Shown piece after piece: positions 1 through 14,672 of a stretch of 64,000 bases of DNA (within the stretch, counting starts at the first letter, position 1; every line of letters begins with the position of its first letter). The DNA comes from Cyathus striatus (Eukaryota > Basidiomycota > Agaricomycetes > Agaricales > Nidulariaceae): positions 2,542,001-2,606,000 of the forward strand of contig JAOVFP010000003.1 in NCBI GenBank assembly GCA_025738555.1, written 5' to 3'. The position numbers and the translations under genes are program-made. The notes below the pieces were generated by a model, which saw nothing but the letters and a program-made list of their open reading frames with translations, did no database searches and was not told the DNA's origin.

Positions 1-1681
1 TCAAATAAAACTGTAAAAAGTGCGATAAATACACTAATATATTTTAGATAATACCAATAACATTAAAGCCAAATTTCAAGGTCAGTGTTCAACTACACAA
101 TCCACAGTAGTGCTTTCAACTTGTGGTGGGGGGTGTGTGGAGTATACCTAACATACAAACTTAAACTACAAAATTTAAACAGAGCAATTATGCTGTGAAA
201 ATGTTGTAAAAGTGTGCTTTTGAACTCAAAAATTGAATATGATAAGTCGCCATACTAAAAGATATTCTTAAAAAGTGACTGTACGCCAGATATCAAGCAG
301 CTGATGGGAAATACATAGCCAAATAGATGATGTGATGGCATGGCGAGACATACAGTTGTTATATAACAAATAAGGCCGGCTATCGCCGGCAAAGCCCACT
401 AACTACACACAAGTAACCTGTGAGGAATATCAAGCATACTTACTTAGTATGTGGACAGAACTTATTATAATTGCTACGCGTGTAGCACAGACGATAACTA
501 ACAAAGGGTAAAATATATGTAAGTGACAACGGTTGACCGCACAGACCTTAACGAAGCTGAAAGCCTGAACAAGAGGGAAAGCGAAATGCCGAGAGTGTAA
601 ACAAGAACAAATGTATTGTAATTTACTGCCAAAGAATTTTGAGCTCGAGCCTTATAACCCTACTAACTAAAGTTAGCGGGAATCATAGCCAAATCTACAT
701 CGTTCAACATATAAATTGAGATATATAAAGGCAATACTTATATAATTATTATTGTGGTTTCTTTTTTGCAGGGGACTGACTTGATCTGTTAAAAATTCCA
801 TGCTGACCGACTGCTAGGTGTGACCGAGTTCCTGATTACGTACTGTAGTGCTAATATAGAGTAATTGTTCCACTGGTTGCTCATCACTCTGATTGCGGGA
901 CCATGATCCTTTATGCCCTCCTTCCTGCTTTCTTCATTTTACAAGAGGTTCATTTTAATCGGCTCTGGGTTATGCATGAGTAGATTTGGGCTTTAAATAG
1001 TACAGTATGTGTTGCGTACTCGGGCATCTTAGAACATAGATTGGTCTCTTTTTCTACATCCATTTCCAACATAATGCCCGTCCCCATCAAAAAGGTAGTG
1101 AGCTACAGTGATGTGCCAACCGCTGGTTTTTGAGTTGGGACCGAACCGATGGTTTTCCGGAATACGGAGAACATTACATAATAGCCTACGGCTTTAATCA
1201 CGAGAGAAAAGGCTTTGGTCACGCTTTTACGAGGGGTGGGAAAGTACTCAAAGCTCATCTAAGATTTCATTTAGACTCCGCTCCAAATGTACCAACACAG
1301 TGTGCTCAAGCCAAGTCCACGCGTTAAGTTCAACCGAAAAGCCTTTCGGTTGATCAAAACCGGCTTTAGGACCAAACCATCGACCTTACTCGGACGTTCG
1401 ACGGTTGGCACATCACTGGTGAGCTATGCCGCTCGTCGGCCCTATTTCTTTATTATTTAGTGTAACTATTCGTATTAGCGCCCTCGGAGATAAGCCTGGA
1501 AAGGAGTAAGCAAATGAGCCCGAAATATCATTAACGCATTGTGGTGCGCTGAGTTGGCGCTGAGTTACATACAAATTATAAGTAGTCGGCAAGTAAAAAG
1601 ACTGAGCGCCGCTTGAAATCTTGTCATTGTCGTTTGCCAACTCGATTGCCTCTCTTCTTCGATTTGCTCACTTATGAAGTT
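1..1681. other. Noncoding stretch, no gene recognised
   Basis: AT-rich sequence with only short open frames of unremarkable composition. I see no protein family signature, tRNA or long repeat. The only structure noted is the short GC palindrome at 375-390. Confidence 0.5.
375..390. repeat. Short GC palindrome
   Basis: GCCGGC, a TATC spacer and GCCGGC again form a perfect 6-bp hairpin in otherwise AT-rich DNA. There is no adjacent gene to give it a role, so it may be chance. Confidence 0.4.
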
Positions 1682-3072
1682 ATGATGAACAACATTCGTA
1701 TTCAACCTGTCCACTTCCTCGAGCTGAGAAACATTTGGGATGGTGACCATCGCTTACCAACGAGCTCTTCTAGGCGCGCTTGGGCACTGGCAAGAAACCT
1801 GGATCCTGATGCAGTGAACAGGTGGTGGTACCGCAGACGACTAGCCCTCAAGAACTCTGGAGAACTAGTCACCTCCGAGCATTACGATCTACCTATTGGA
1901 TTTCCTCCTGTTCTTGATGATAAGTCACTTGTTCGTAAGGAGGAGGGAAAGCCGAAGAGAGGGAAGAAGATAAAGGTTGTCGTCGTTCCTGCTGATGAGG
2001 GGAAGGAGAACGACTCTGTAACTGAGACTGGGAAGACGAAGATAGGGAAAACTGTAAAGGGGAAGGAGAACGCTGCTGTGCCCGAGACTAGGAAGGCGAG
2101 GAAAGGAGGGGTTGGAAAGGGGAAGAAGACTCAGTCTTCGATTGTGGTGAAGGAGGAGCACATCGAGAGGGCACTTTCGAGCATCGATACCAAACGTGCA
2201 GCATCTTGCTCGTCGACAGTTATCCCTTCGTCCGCTCCTGTGCGTTCTTCCTCGTTACCGCCGAAAAGACGCGCATATACCCCACTGCCGCCCTCCTCTC
2301 CTCCAGAAGATCAACCCGATCGCGCTTCATCGCCTGGGTCAATTCTAGCTTCTTCACCATGTCTCGTTGAATATCTTACTGAACTTGCTGCTGAAATGAA
2401 CTCTGGTCTTTTTTGTTGTCTTTCTCTGAGAATTCTTGCTAACCTTCTGTCTCTCTCCCGAAGACTCTATCGTCCCTGAACACCAAGAAGATCGGTACTG
2501 CAATGGAGGCCTTAGGACTGCTTCGAACACTTACACATGCTGCTTATGCTCAGGTATCGTTTCATATCTTGCCTTACGTTTTGCGTTTCATGCAGTGGTG
2601 TTGCATTGCTATCGAGTCTCGACTCTTTAGGGTTGTACTAACAGCGTTTTTTGACGGTACAGCTATACCCACAGCCAATCACGATCTACTATATTCATCG
2701 CTCTTTGAATCCTCCCCTATCGAAGAAGTTCTGCTTCCGCCAGTACCTCAATGGTCGAGCCCAAATCCCAGTCCACGATCTTCTCCAGCTCCCGGTGGTC
2801 CCTTGTCGTCTCCAGGACTCGCATCACCGCCATCTTATGACACCTCATCGACTTTAGCCGCATCTTCGCCCCTAAGCTCTCCGTCAAATGTCAAGTCCCG
2901 GCTTTCAGTTGCCAGCGAGGCGCATTGCCGCCGCCTTGGGAGACCTTCTACGCCTCCTCCGAGCTACTGTCTCTTTGGCTCGCGGTACCGAGCTGTGGAT
3001 GGAGCGTATGTGGGAGAGTGTTCTTGTTGTGATGGTGACGAAGGAAGGTGTGCGGAGTGTTTGATTTCTTAG
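1682..3072 (+). CDS. Homeodomain-like protein, divergent (paralogue of 17734-20549)
   Basis: The N-terminal 60 residues or so can be read as the three helices of a homeodomain. The third helix contains VNRWWYRRR, matching IRQWWHRKR of the large minus-strand gene at 17734-20549; both also share a S-RRAWA-AR- segment in helix 2. In both, the position of the homeodomain's invariant Asn51 appears to be Arg, so DNA contact may be altered. After the domain comes a Lys/Glu-rich stretch with repeated GK-KI and KGKEN motifs, then a Ser/Pro-rich tail. The start is the ATG at 1682 (a second ATG is at 1685). At least two introns are needed: one near 2410-2470 leading into a segment ending CCLCS, and one starting GTATCG at about 2554 and ending TACAG near 2662. 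The last exon would end at 3072. Exon borders are approximate. A nuclear regulator is inferred, not shown. Confidence 0.6.
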
Positions 3073-3980
3073 GAGGTCAGGGGTGCTATGCTTTCGAGTT
3101 ACATTGTATGCGGTTCGTACTTACCTGCTTCTTTTCTCCTGTATGTTGGATGAAATGCTTATACGTTGTATTATAAATGTTTATGCTATGTTTTTTTCAG
3201 CGGAAGTGGAGGGAGTGGACTGCCTTCGGTATTTGGCCTAAATTGTTCTAAGGTAATGTTCTAGCGCTGTTGGAGGCGCTTGATGACTCCCAGAAGCATC
3301 GTGCTAAATTCTATGAGAAACGGAAGTATACTTAGTTGGTGTGTAATCTATGTTTAAACCATTGCCCTATAAATATACTAAATATTATTTTCGTCTCGGT
3401 TGCCAGGATTATAATACGACATTGGGCCAGAGAAACGCAATCTTCAATACTTCCAACTGAGGTGACTGGCTATATTGATGTACACATTTTCGTCAACTTC
3501 AGTCTGAAATAATGGTTTATGGTATGCAGTTACACTGTACAAAACTCGCAAGATCGGGAAGTGATACAGTTATGTCTCCAGTCTACTCAACCCGTTCATG
3601 AGAAAGATGGTATCCACAAGATAGCGGTACATCATGAAACAGTATTTTATTGGAAACATAGTTCCACGAGCGTCGACTCCAGTTCTATATCATGCTATTG
3701 ACAATGCATTTCATATTTTGAACTACAAAATAGAATGTTATTTCTCACACTTATGCATAACATTCGTCGTTCTCTCACTGAAAGTATTATAGGATCAGGG
3801 AATCCGGCCAGTGCGGAGTCGAGCAATATAAACTTATCAAAGTTCCTTGATGTTTTGCTGATGCAGTGGCATGATTAGACTTTCCGAGCTGCGCAATCAG
3901 AGTGCGTCAAGGAATATAAGGTGTTCTCTGCAGGTTACTACCACCCAGTAACTCATCCCACTCCAGGAAGACGCTACGAT
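3073..3980. other. Intergenic, nothing recognised
   Basis: About 0.9 kb with short open frames only. It presumably holds the terminator of the upstream gene and the promoter of the membrane protein gene at 3981. Confidence 0.4.
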
Positions 3981-5142
3981 ATGCAAGACATTCCTGCAGA
4001 GCAGATGGTTGGAGCTCTCTTTGCCGCTGCTATAACCACTGGACTTTACCTATCGACATTTGGCTTCACTATTCGCTACCTTGTATTTTCAGATTCGGGA
4101 TGGATTGACCGAAGACATATTAGTTGGATCATGCTGTCAGCGTCCTTGGCGCTGTTTACACTTTCTTCAGTTCACCTAGGCCTTGCAGTTCGACTTACTA
4201 TCCAACAAGTACGAAATAGTAATCTACCCAACCATCCTATGAAAACAGATTGGTCTGCAACCACCATGGTGTGTGACATTTCAAGTAACCTAACTGGAAA
4301 GTGGGCTGACTAGGACTATTAAGTGCACGGTAGCGAATATAACTATATTGATTGTGGATGCAGTTTTGGTACTTCGATGTCCCCTTAACTAACTCTGTGC
4401 TCGAAGCTTACTATTTCTCAGATATATCGATGCTGGTTGACATATTCCAAGAAAAGGGCGGTCATTATATTACCTTCCGTCTTTTGGTTCGGGGGGTTCA
4501 TTTGCACCATACTTCAAGCGTACTGGCAAATCGTACAGAGCGCAGACATAGTTTCGGCATGGCAACCTGTAAATATGTCTATTGGTCCTGGGACAGTTCT
4601 CACCCCATTTTGGGGGTCCACCATTGTCATAAATATATACGCTACTTGTAAGGACAAGCATTAATATTCTTTCGCCGTCAAACTTTACTGAATGTTTAAC
4701 AGCAATGATTATATACCGGATCTGGCGATCTAAAGCTGCGTTTAAGTCTGTGATGCACACGGAACACCTTTCCTTTACCATGCGAGTAATAATGGAATCA
4801 GGAGCACTTTATCTGATAATTGCTATTCCGCATTTTATCGTATGGTGGACACCTAGCTCAACGGCGATTGTTTTATTCGGATGGATGGTGAGAGTCTTAT
4901 CTTGTGATGATATCTCTCGAGGCAATACTTATGTCCTCTTGTAGAATCTTCCCATCGCAGGCTGTGCATTTAATTTGATATTGATACGTGTTTTAAAGAA
5001 TAAGGCTGAGAAAGAAAAGAAATTACATGAACAGGGCGCGGAAACGAACATGCAATTCAACACACCCTCTCAAGTTGAACAGGAAACTGCTAAGATGACG
5101 TTTGAAGATGCATCAGTTTCGTTGGTATCCACTCGAGTTTAA
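3981..5142 (+). CDS. Seven-helix integral membrane protein of agaricomycete type
   Basis: Five exons assemble into one frame: 3981-4208, 4324-4368, 4422-4647, 4703-4887 and 4945-5142, all with GT-AG borders. The product begins MQDIPAEQMVG and has about seven hydrophobic segments. Exon 3 starts IYRCWLTYSKKR, the typical R-C-aromatic motif after TM4 of this large mushroom family. The last exon ends with a charged cytosolic tail rich in Glu and Lys. The family is widespread in Agaricomycetes and looks receptor-like, but ligand and function are unknown. A related gene lies at 29931-31206. The in-frame codon at 3921 is GTG, so ATG 3981 is preferred. Confidence 0.75.
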
Positions 5143-6309
5143 GGCCTCGTAAAACCGAATCCAGCTGTTAATGACGGGGACATGATAATGAATATATACA
5201 ATGCCCAATTTCCCGCATCCACGATCGATGTAAACTATGATTGTGGACCTACTACTATATGATGAATCTTGTCACCAGAATTATTAATGATAATCTAGGA
5301 TGATCCAGAAACTAATCCTAATTCCCCTCTGCATTACAGCTTCCTTTAATTGCGCTCGGCCAATAAGTTGTTTCGCATCATGCGGAAGGCGTCGAGGTGT
5401 CCTTTCACCCTTGTAATGGCCTATCAGTACTGCGCTACAAATTAAAATAGACTTGAAGGATCAATTTCAAGGCTTCCTAATCTTCTTAGGCCAACTCCAT
5501 CTAAATTCAACCTAGATTTGGAGAAAATAAAGCGACTCCTAGGACCAGAGGTTTCACCGCCTCATAAATGCTTACACATGTTTTAAGTTAAAACTTGTGC
5601 TGGAATTTAGCGACGACTCTTAGCTCAAATTATTTCTGAGAGTGGGATTTTCGAGACCAATAAGGTAGATTTGACGGCAATGGAGCTGCCATAACTTCAG
5701 CCCGGTATGTTCTCATCGATGATCAATCAATCACGTATTATGGATCTAGGTAACTTCCAAGGAGTAAAATGACTTCATAGGTTACAGGCGAAGTTGAGGC
5801 CAACTTCTATCTCCGTTGTCCTCCTGGGGATAGGCCACTACTGAGGTCGTTCAAGGAGCTCTGTTCCAAAAACCTTCTGATGAGACTTGAGGTGTCGGAA
5901 TTATCAATGAAAGATCCAAAATGACTGACAGTAAAAGATGTATCGTTGTTTAGAGTCCTATATTACACGCTCAAGACGCCCATTAATGTATCTGGAGACT
6001 TGAACTCGGCACAGGTATGTTTAGTTGCGAGTGACTAGGCCTTGCTAATCGGTTTCGTTCTCCGGAAACATTTTATGTCTACTATGAACTCATAAAACGT
6101 AATCAGCCGCCCCTATACTTATCTTCTATGGAGCAAAAGGTTGTTTTGTGAGAAGCTGATCTACTGTACTTAAGCCCCAGGTAAGTTACTAATCTTTACT
6201 GTGGGAGAGGCTCACTGCTATCTACTAGTAGGCTCCCTCTGAGGACCACATATAAGTAACTACTTACCAGATGATTGGACTCCATCACATTGTAGCATCG
6301 TGCTTTACA
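5143..6309. other. Intergenic, nothing recognised
   Basis: About 1.2 kb without a supported gene or repeat. It contains the promoter region of the GMC oxidoreductase gene. Confidence 0.4.
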
Positions 6310-8663
<2,354 letters not shown>

Positions 8664-10653
8664 CAACCTTAGAACAATGAGTTGATCATATGATAGCCCA
8701 GTGCGATTCCCACAGTAAAATTTGTAGAGCTTGTCCAATTGCCTTTAACTGAAGAAAGCCAGAGTGCTAAATACTTAGCAATGTGTAAATATTATGTGGG
8801 ATAATGTTTACCCGTCCACGCGTACTCTCGATTTTGTCACTATGTGTGGGCGATCGACACTGTAAATTTACAGTGTCGATTTTCGTTCGTCCAGTGTCTA
8901 ATTTACTCTCGCCATCTTCGCGGTAAGACTAAGCACCTCCCCCGTCATTTTTCTAATGCCTGCGCAAGCTGCGGTTGCCTCTATACTAGGCCCAACTGAA
9001 GCCGAAGTGAAACATCATGCAACCACGCAGTGTTTCAGGTTAACGTTGAACCACCTGACGGTGAAGTTAAGTAAGTGAAGCCCGAAAACTTTATGATAGT
9101 AGGCTGAATAACTGATCCACTCTAGAGCAACGTGCAGACTTATCGATAAGTATACTTATTTATCTATCTGTTATCTCCGCAATTCTTGTTCGGAGGCAAA
9201 ATTTTCTTCTACCTTTCGTCAAACCCAGCCATGTGAGGTTTAACTCCAGATATTTATAAGTAAAAGACTTCAGTATCTATAAAACCTGAGAGGTGTCACA
9301 TGCAATACATGTGTGGCATTAGAGTCGACAAAGTCTTCAGGTATGCCGCCTTGTTCCAGCTTTCAACTATGGACTAGTAGTAATTCCCCGTTTCTTTCCT
9401 GCCTTACCGCTCCTTGATTCGCCTTGCGAATGTACCATGATACTATCACAGTGTCTTTCCGCGCTACTTACGAAAATTTCTAGAAGATTGCTACCGAGGA
9501 GGGGAGGGGAGCGGCCCAAGGGAAAGCATATCAAAGGTCTAATATTATTGTATGTCTATCCTTTCTTCTGTCACTTTTTCAGTGAAAATACGGGCCTGAT
9601 AGGTATATTTCTGGTTTGGATTTGAAGTTGCTCATTGGCCCAACGTTACTGGATAGATAGGCGTGTTGTGGTCGCATCAGCATCACTGGCCTGCAGATAC
9701 TGCTGTTGGTAGCAAGTACCGTCGTAACTCATCAACACACTCGCTGCACAAGATAAACAAGCCATACTCATGGTTTTCATCTCCTTGTGCTATGCCTGAG
9801 CCAATAAATGCGGTAACGTGCCCACCTCCAAAGTCCATCGCTTAAAAGTGAGCACTTCTCTATTTTTTACGTTTTTCTAGTCTTTGTGGTCGTGTTTCTT
9901 TGTAGCATTGGTACGTTCATGACATTATTGCCAACCGTCCCCCTCGACCGACTCTTCCTAGTTCCAGCCTGCGCATTTTGATCAACATGCACGTGCACAC
10001 CCACACTGTCATCCTCACTGGCAACTTCAAGGCGGCGAGTATGAGACCAGCGGTGTTATATCTACGCACCTAAGAGCACCACTATTGTCCTCGTATACCC
10101 CCCTGCGACCCATCGATGTTCGAGGCGTGTTGGGGGGGAATGCATCGAGTGTGTCGGGCTCTTGGCCCTTACGTTGTCCAGTTCGAGGCTTGCGGCGTGC
10201 TCTGCGCATCGGAGCCTGTGGCCTGTGGGTGCGGCTGTGGCTGTTTTGGGGACGAGTATGTTGATTAGCTGGTAGGGTAGTTGGGTAGAGTGGGAGCGTG
10301 AGGTGGGAGGGTAGAGTGGTTAAGTAGTAGATAAGCCATGCCACGACTCACAAGTGGGAGCGAGTCATCGTAGGAATGGTAAATGCACGTTCCAGTGTTT
10401 CAGTTAGTGCACAACACCACACCCTTTGGCGTAAAGTGAGGTGTCGTCGGGAAAGCGGGCCGCCGTGTTGAGTGATGACTGGTGTATATTTTAGCTTGAT
10501 AATGAAATTGTGTATACCTGTTGCATTGCTTTTAATTCAACTATGAAACCAAAACCCAGGCTTCAATTGCAGTGGCGCCGTTTAGGGTATGCATTGATAT
10601 CTCACTTGAAACAAGTTGAAGTACCTGACAAAAAGTTGCGCTGAAAAAAAGTT
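8664..10653. other. Intergenic, no gene; one perfect palindrome
   Basis: About 2 kb of noncoding sequence. Open frames here are short and low in complexity, for example a His/Pro/Thr-rich frame at 10027-10344 minus. The palindrome at 8853-8880 is listed separately. Confidence 0.4.
8853..8880. repeat. Perfect 28-bp palindrome
   Basis: The 28 bases equal their own reverse complement. Each arm runs ATCGACACTGTAAA with no spacer. It lies about 190 bp past the stop codon of the GMC oxidoreductase. It could be a protein-binding site or the joined ends of a lost element; there is no direct evidence for either. Confidence 0.8.
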
Positions 10654-11583
10654 ATGGCGTGTCCTTTGCACAAAAACCCGCCACGCGTTGCATCGCGAAC
10701 CGAGCATGCCGCGCCGCGCATTTCTCTTGTCACGATTGAAGTTTTGAGGAAAATCACATATTTTTTATACTTCTTTGTTTCATTTTATCACCAACATAGC
10801 TTGGTTTGTTCATACTCACATTACCATAAAACTGACGAAATTACTGAGTAGATTGGTTTCCCACGCACAGATCAACGTTACAGCCAAGTTCTGAACCAAA
10901 TTCGGCATCCTTTTGGTTCACCATCATGCGGACGATTCGTTCTCAAGCGCGACTTTGGCGCAAGTAATATACTTAAGTACTGAAAATTGAAGTGAGTATG
11001 TACAATTTTAATTTTAATGATTAAGTACAGCGGGCTGTGTAAGTACTAATTATAAGCGCTACTAAATTCCTAATACACAATTTCAAAGCCTAAGGTTGCT
11101 TGCCCAATATTTATAGTAAGCTGCAAAACAACACCCATGCTGACATCACAGAAGATAACAAGCGCCATAGGGGACCTTTAGTAGAAAAAGCAAACATTGC
11201 ATACTAATTGGTGTAGGTAAGGTGTAAGTATAAGCACTTGATTTGTATACCTGATGGTCTTCGACAATCGAACTTGCTTCGAGCTGTTCCTAATTTTACA
11301 CACCCGAGAGCCGTGAGCCGAAAGGGTGCCGAATTCTATTGAGAACGTTGACTGTCTGATTCGTTCATGAGAAACCAATTTGCTCTCTACTTTTGTTATT
11401 TTTACGGTGATGCGAGTACGAATTTCAACATACCAAGTAATGATGTTAATAATTTACAACATAGAAGTATAAAAAATATATAATTTTCCTCAAAACTTCA
11501 ATCACGACAAGAGAAATGCGCGGCGTGGCATGCTCGGTTCGCGACGCGACGCGTGGTGGGTTTTTGTGCAAAGGACACGCCAT
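10654..11583. mobile_element. Noncoding foldback/MITE-like element with about 330-bp inverted arms
   Basis: The left arm (from ATGGCGTGTCCTTTGCAC at 10654 to about 10980) reappears inverted at about 11250-11583. The outer 110 bp are well conserved and the inner part diverges. In both arms the same short frame is open, beginning MACPLHKNPPR, simply because the DNA is duplicated. The sequences just outside carry several copies of an AAAAAGTTGCG motif. There is no transposase between the arms, so it is a non-autonomous element or an old inverted duplication. Target-site duplications were not identified. Confidence 0.7.
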
Positions 11584-11711
11584 ACTTTGGCCGTCATAGC
11601 CTCGTGTAAAAAGTTGCGCCGAACAAGCCCCCGAAAAAGTTGCGGACTCCTTAAAAAAAGTTGCGCGGCACAATAAATGTGCACTTTGACCGTCATACTG
11701 AAGCATCGCTA

Positions 11712-14154
11712 ATGTCTGCAATCATTCTGAGCAAGCCGGTGGAACAGTCGCCAAGTCTGGTAGCTATCTGGGCTTCATTGTGTTCTCGATATGTAGTCGT
11801 ACTAGGGGGAATACTAGGTAAGCATGTGAACCAATAGTTGCACTAAACAGTATTAATGTATGATTTATACACTGGCAGGTTTGTTAGTGTACTATACGGT
11901 ACACCGACTATTCCTCTGGCCATATTATTTTTCTCCTTTGCGGCATGTTCCCGGACCACCATTAGGCCACATCATTTATGGCCAGACTCCGGTCCTAGTT
12001 AATAGTGAGACAGGAATTCCGCAGCGGGAGTGGGTCAAAAAATATGGCCCTGTTGTTCGGATGGTTGGACCAGTTGGATTGGAGCGAATGTTGTTTATGA
12101 AACCTGAAGCGTTGAATCAGATTTTGGTGAAGGATTGGTTGGAATATCCTCGTGTAAGTTTTGGTTCATCACTACCTTCCCCACAATGCTAACGTAGTAG
12201 ATCCGCAGCCTCAGTATCTTAGAAATATCCTTGGCTTTGTAGCTGGGTATGGGCTGTTGACTGTAACCGGTGACGAGCATAAACACATGCGCAAAGCGAT
12301 GAACCCCGCCTTTTCGATACCTAATCTAATGGCTCGTATGTACCTCCTCTTTTCCTAGAACATAGAATAACAGGTTTTAACAGAAACACAAATGTATTAT
12401 GAGGCGATTTATGGGTTTGTTTGATTTTTTGTACTCGTGGACAATATAGAACTCTGACGACGAAACGCAGCTTAGTCGATATCCTGAAGAAGGAGATTGC
12501 TATGACAGCGTATCCAGAACAAGGCAAAGTTTTTAATATATACGAATGGAGTAGGTCTTTCGTGCATATGACGTGAATAAACTGTTATACCATTGTCTCA
12601 TTTTTGTCCAATAGTGAGCAAAGTGACTTTGGACATAACCTGCTCGGCTGCCCTTGGGTATCGTGCAGATTCATTGCACAATCCACACAACGAGTTAGCG
12701 ACTGCGTATGAACATCTTATTAGTCTACAAAATAGTTCGTATATCTATTCATTTGTGTTATCTTTTAAGCTAACAGAAGGCACGCAGGTGCTAACATGGC
12801 GAAGCTCGCTCTGACAATCTCACTTCCTGGCGGCCAGGCACTTCTTACGTCAGAATGGGCATACAAACATCGCCATTGGTTTGAGAAAATTGATTTTTTC
12901 AGTGTGTCGTCGATTTCAGCGTTTACTCTCTTCTAACATCTAGATTCTAAAAATAAGGTTATCTTAGCACACTTGTAGAAGCGATGTACAAGATCCGGCT
13001 CATCTCTTCCAAAATGCTCGAAGAGAAGATGAAAGATGCTGAGCTCATGCTTGCTGATACAGATACAAAAAGAGATGTAATGAGTATCCTTGTGCGAGCT
13101 CGAAAAGCAGAGATGGATGGGGGGAATGGAGGGTATGCGATGAGTGATCGTGCTATGATGGATCAAGTGGTAAATATCCTGCCCTGAGTTGTCCTCCATT
13201 ATACATTGATCATTCGTGCACGTTAGTTGACATTCCTTAGTGCAGGGCATGAGACGACCGCATCCGGTCTGACCTGGGTATGTTGCTACTCATCCGGCAT
13301 CACTACAACATATAATCTATCATGTTTTATAGACACTCTGGCTTCTTGCGAACGATAAGAAAAGTCAATGCCGCCTCCGAGAAGAAGTTACATCTGCTCT
13401 CTTGGAGAACTCTCATCCGGACTATCGAACATTGAAGGACTTATCGTGGTTAGAATGTGTCATGTGAGTAATGATGATTCTGCGTGGGCTTATAACACCG
13501 TGCTTATAATAGAATTGAAGTATGGAAAGCTTACGGGTTATGCCCCTGCTCCATTAACGTCACGAAAAGCTACAAAAACAGGTATTATTGATGGAACACT
13601 TGTTCCCGAGGGAACATTCGTGACTATACCCGTAATTATAGCCATATATACTTGCCATTGTGTCTTCTGATGTACTTACTGTAGATTCGCGTGGTCAATA
13701 CGTGGAAAGAGATTTGGGGAGAAGATGCAGAAGAGTAAATCAATTACTTTTTCCTTATGATTGTTTCTAACTGTTTTGTAGATTTCGCCCAAGCAGGTGG
13801 CTCAACTTACCTCCAAACTACCATCCTAGCTTTTCGATGCTATCATTCATTGCTGGTCCCCATGCATGCATAGGTAAATCAATGGCCATTAACGAAATGA
13901 AAGCCGTTCTTGCGTGCGTATATTTAACCATCTAGTCAAACCATGAATAATAAGAAAAACATAGGGTCCTGATCAAGACCTTTGAGTTTGAGCCTGCATT
14001 CAACGGTCAGAAAGCGAAGCCAGCTACAGCGATTACAATGAGTACGTTCACTTTCCCATCTGGCCTATAACCACCTCACTTATTGGTGTGATATTAAACA
14101 GAACCGGCTGACGGAATGCCACTGAAAATTAGATGTGTTGAAACTTCCAATTAG
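11712..14154 (+). CDS. Cytochrome P450 monooxygenase, 15 exons, possible one-base frameshift
   Basis: Membrane-anchored haem monooxygenase. Exons by GT-AG borders: 11712-11817, 11879-12153, 12209-12335, 12384-12414, 12471-12550, 12615-12734, 12788-12901, 12958-13169, 13227-13277, 13333-13463, 13521-13631, 13685-13734, 13782-13913, 13965-14041, 14102-14154. Visible landmarks are an N-terminal helix, the proline hinge HVPGPPLGH, WxxxR-like HKHMRKAMNPAF, the I-helix LTFLSAGHETTASGLTW (exon 9), K-helix ESLR (exon 11), FRPSRW, and the haem loop FIAGPHACIGKS with the Cys ligand (exon 13). In exon 11 the frame of ESLRVMP does not join the frame of APLTSRKA; one base is missing in the C run at 13543-13546. 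This is either a recent inactivating deletion or an assembly error. The exact CYP family was not assigned. It is a candidate tailoring enzyme for the UstYa cluster 9 kb away, by location only. Confidence 0.85.
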
Positions 14155-14401
14155 CCTAATAAATCGTAGTGATTCTTACTATGTTATGTTAATGAATGTC
14201 CCTTTATATATCCAGCTTTACTTTTGGAAGTACTGTATATATGTGGCTGCTGTCAATGGCATTGGTTACTTATTCTTCTTTCAGCTGAAGAATCACAGCC
14301 TAAAGACATTCCGGGGACGGTCGGACTTACGTTAATGCAGTGTTATTGGGCACGGATTGTAATTGGGAGAGCTTGCTCTCCCTATTTGTTTGCGTTAGTG
14401 A

Positions 14402-14672
14402 TCCAAAATGCATAGTGGCTGTGCATGCACGGAATTTCTTAGTCAGCAGCTCTGGGGATCCAAAATGCATAGTGGCTGTGCATGCGCGGAACGTTAGTCA
14501 GCAGCTCTGGAGACCCAAAATGCGTAGTGGCTGTGCATGCACGGTGCGTTAGTCAGCAGCTCTGGGGACGCGAAATGCATAGTGGCTGTGCATGCACGGA
14601 ACGTTAGTCAGCGACTCTGGCGACCCAAAATGCGTAGTGGCTGTGCATGCGCGGTGCATTAGTCAGCACCTA
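14402..14672. repeat. Tandem repeat, five copies of about 55 bp
   Basis: Each unit contains AAATGC(A/G)TAGTGGCTGTGC followed by ATGC(A/G)CGG, TTAGTCAGC and CTCTGG. Unit lengths are about 57, 55, 55, 55 and one partial copy. Units differ by a few substitutions, often G/A or C/T. The array begins about 250 bp after the P450 stop. Confidence 0.85.

Noticed and set aside
1682..3072. Mating-type (HD1/HD2) locus
   Set aside because: The two homeodomain-like genes are 15 kb apart, lack Asn51, and no MIP or beta-fg flanking gene is present.
10027..10344. 105-codon minus frame rich in Thr, Pro, His and Arg
   Set aside because: No start context, family or neighbouring exon supports it, and composition is low in complexity.
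12161..13250. P450 as a heavily frameshifted pseudogene
   Set aside because: Most breaks vanish when short introns with good GT-AG signals are removed; only the C-run in exon 11 stays unexplained.
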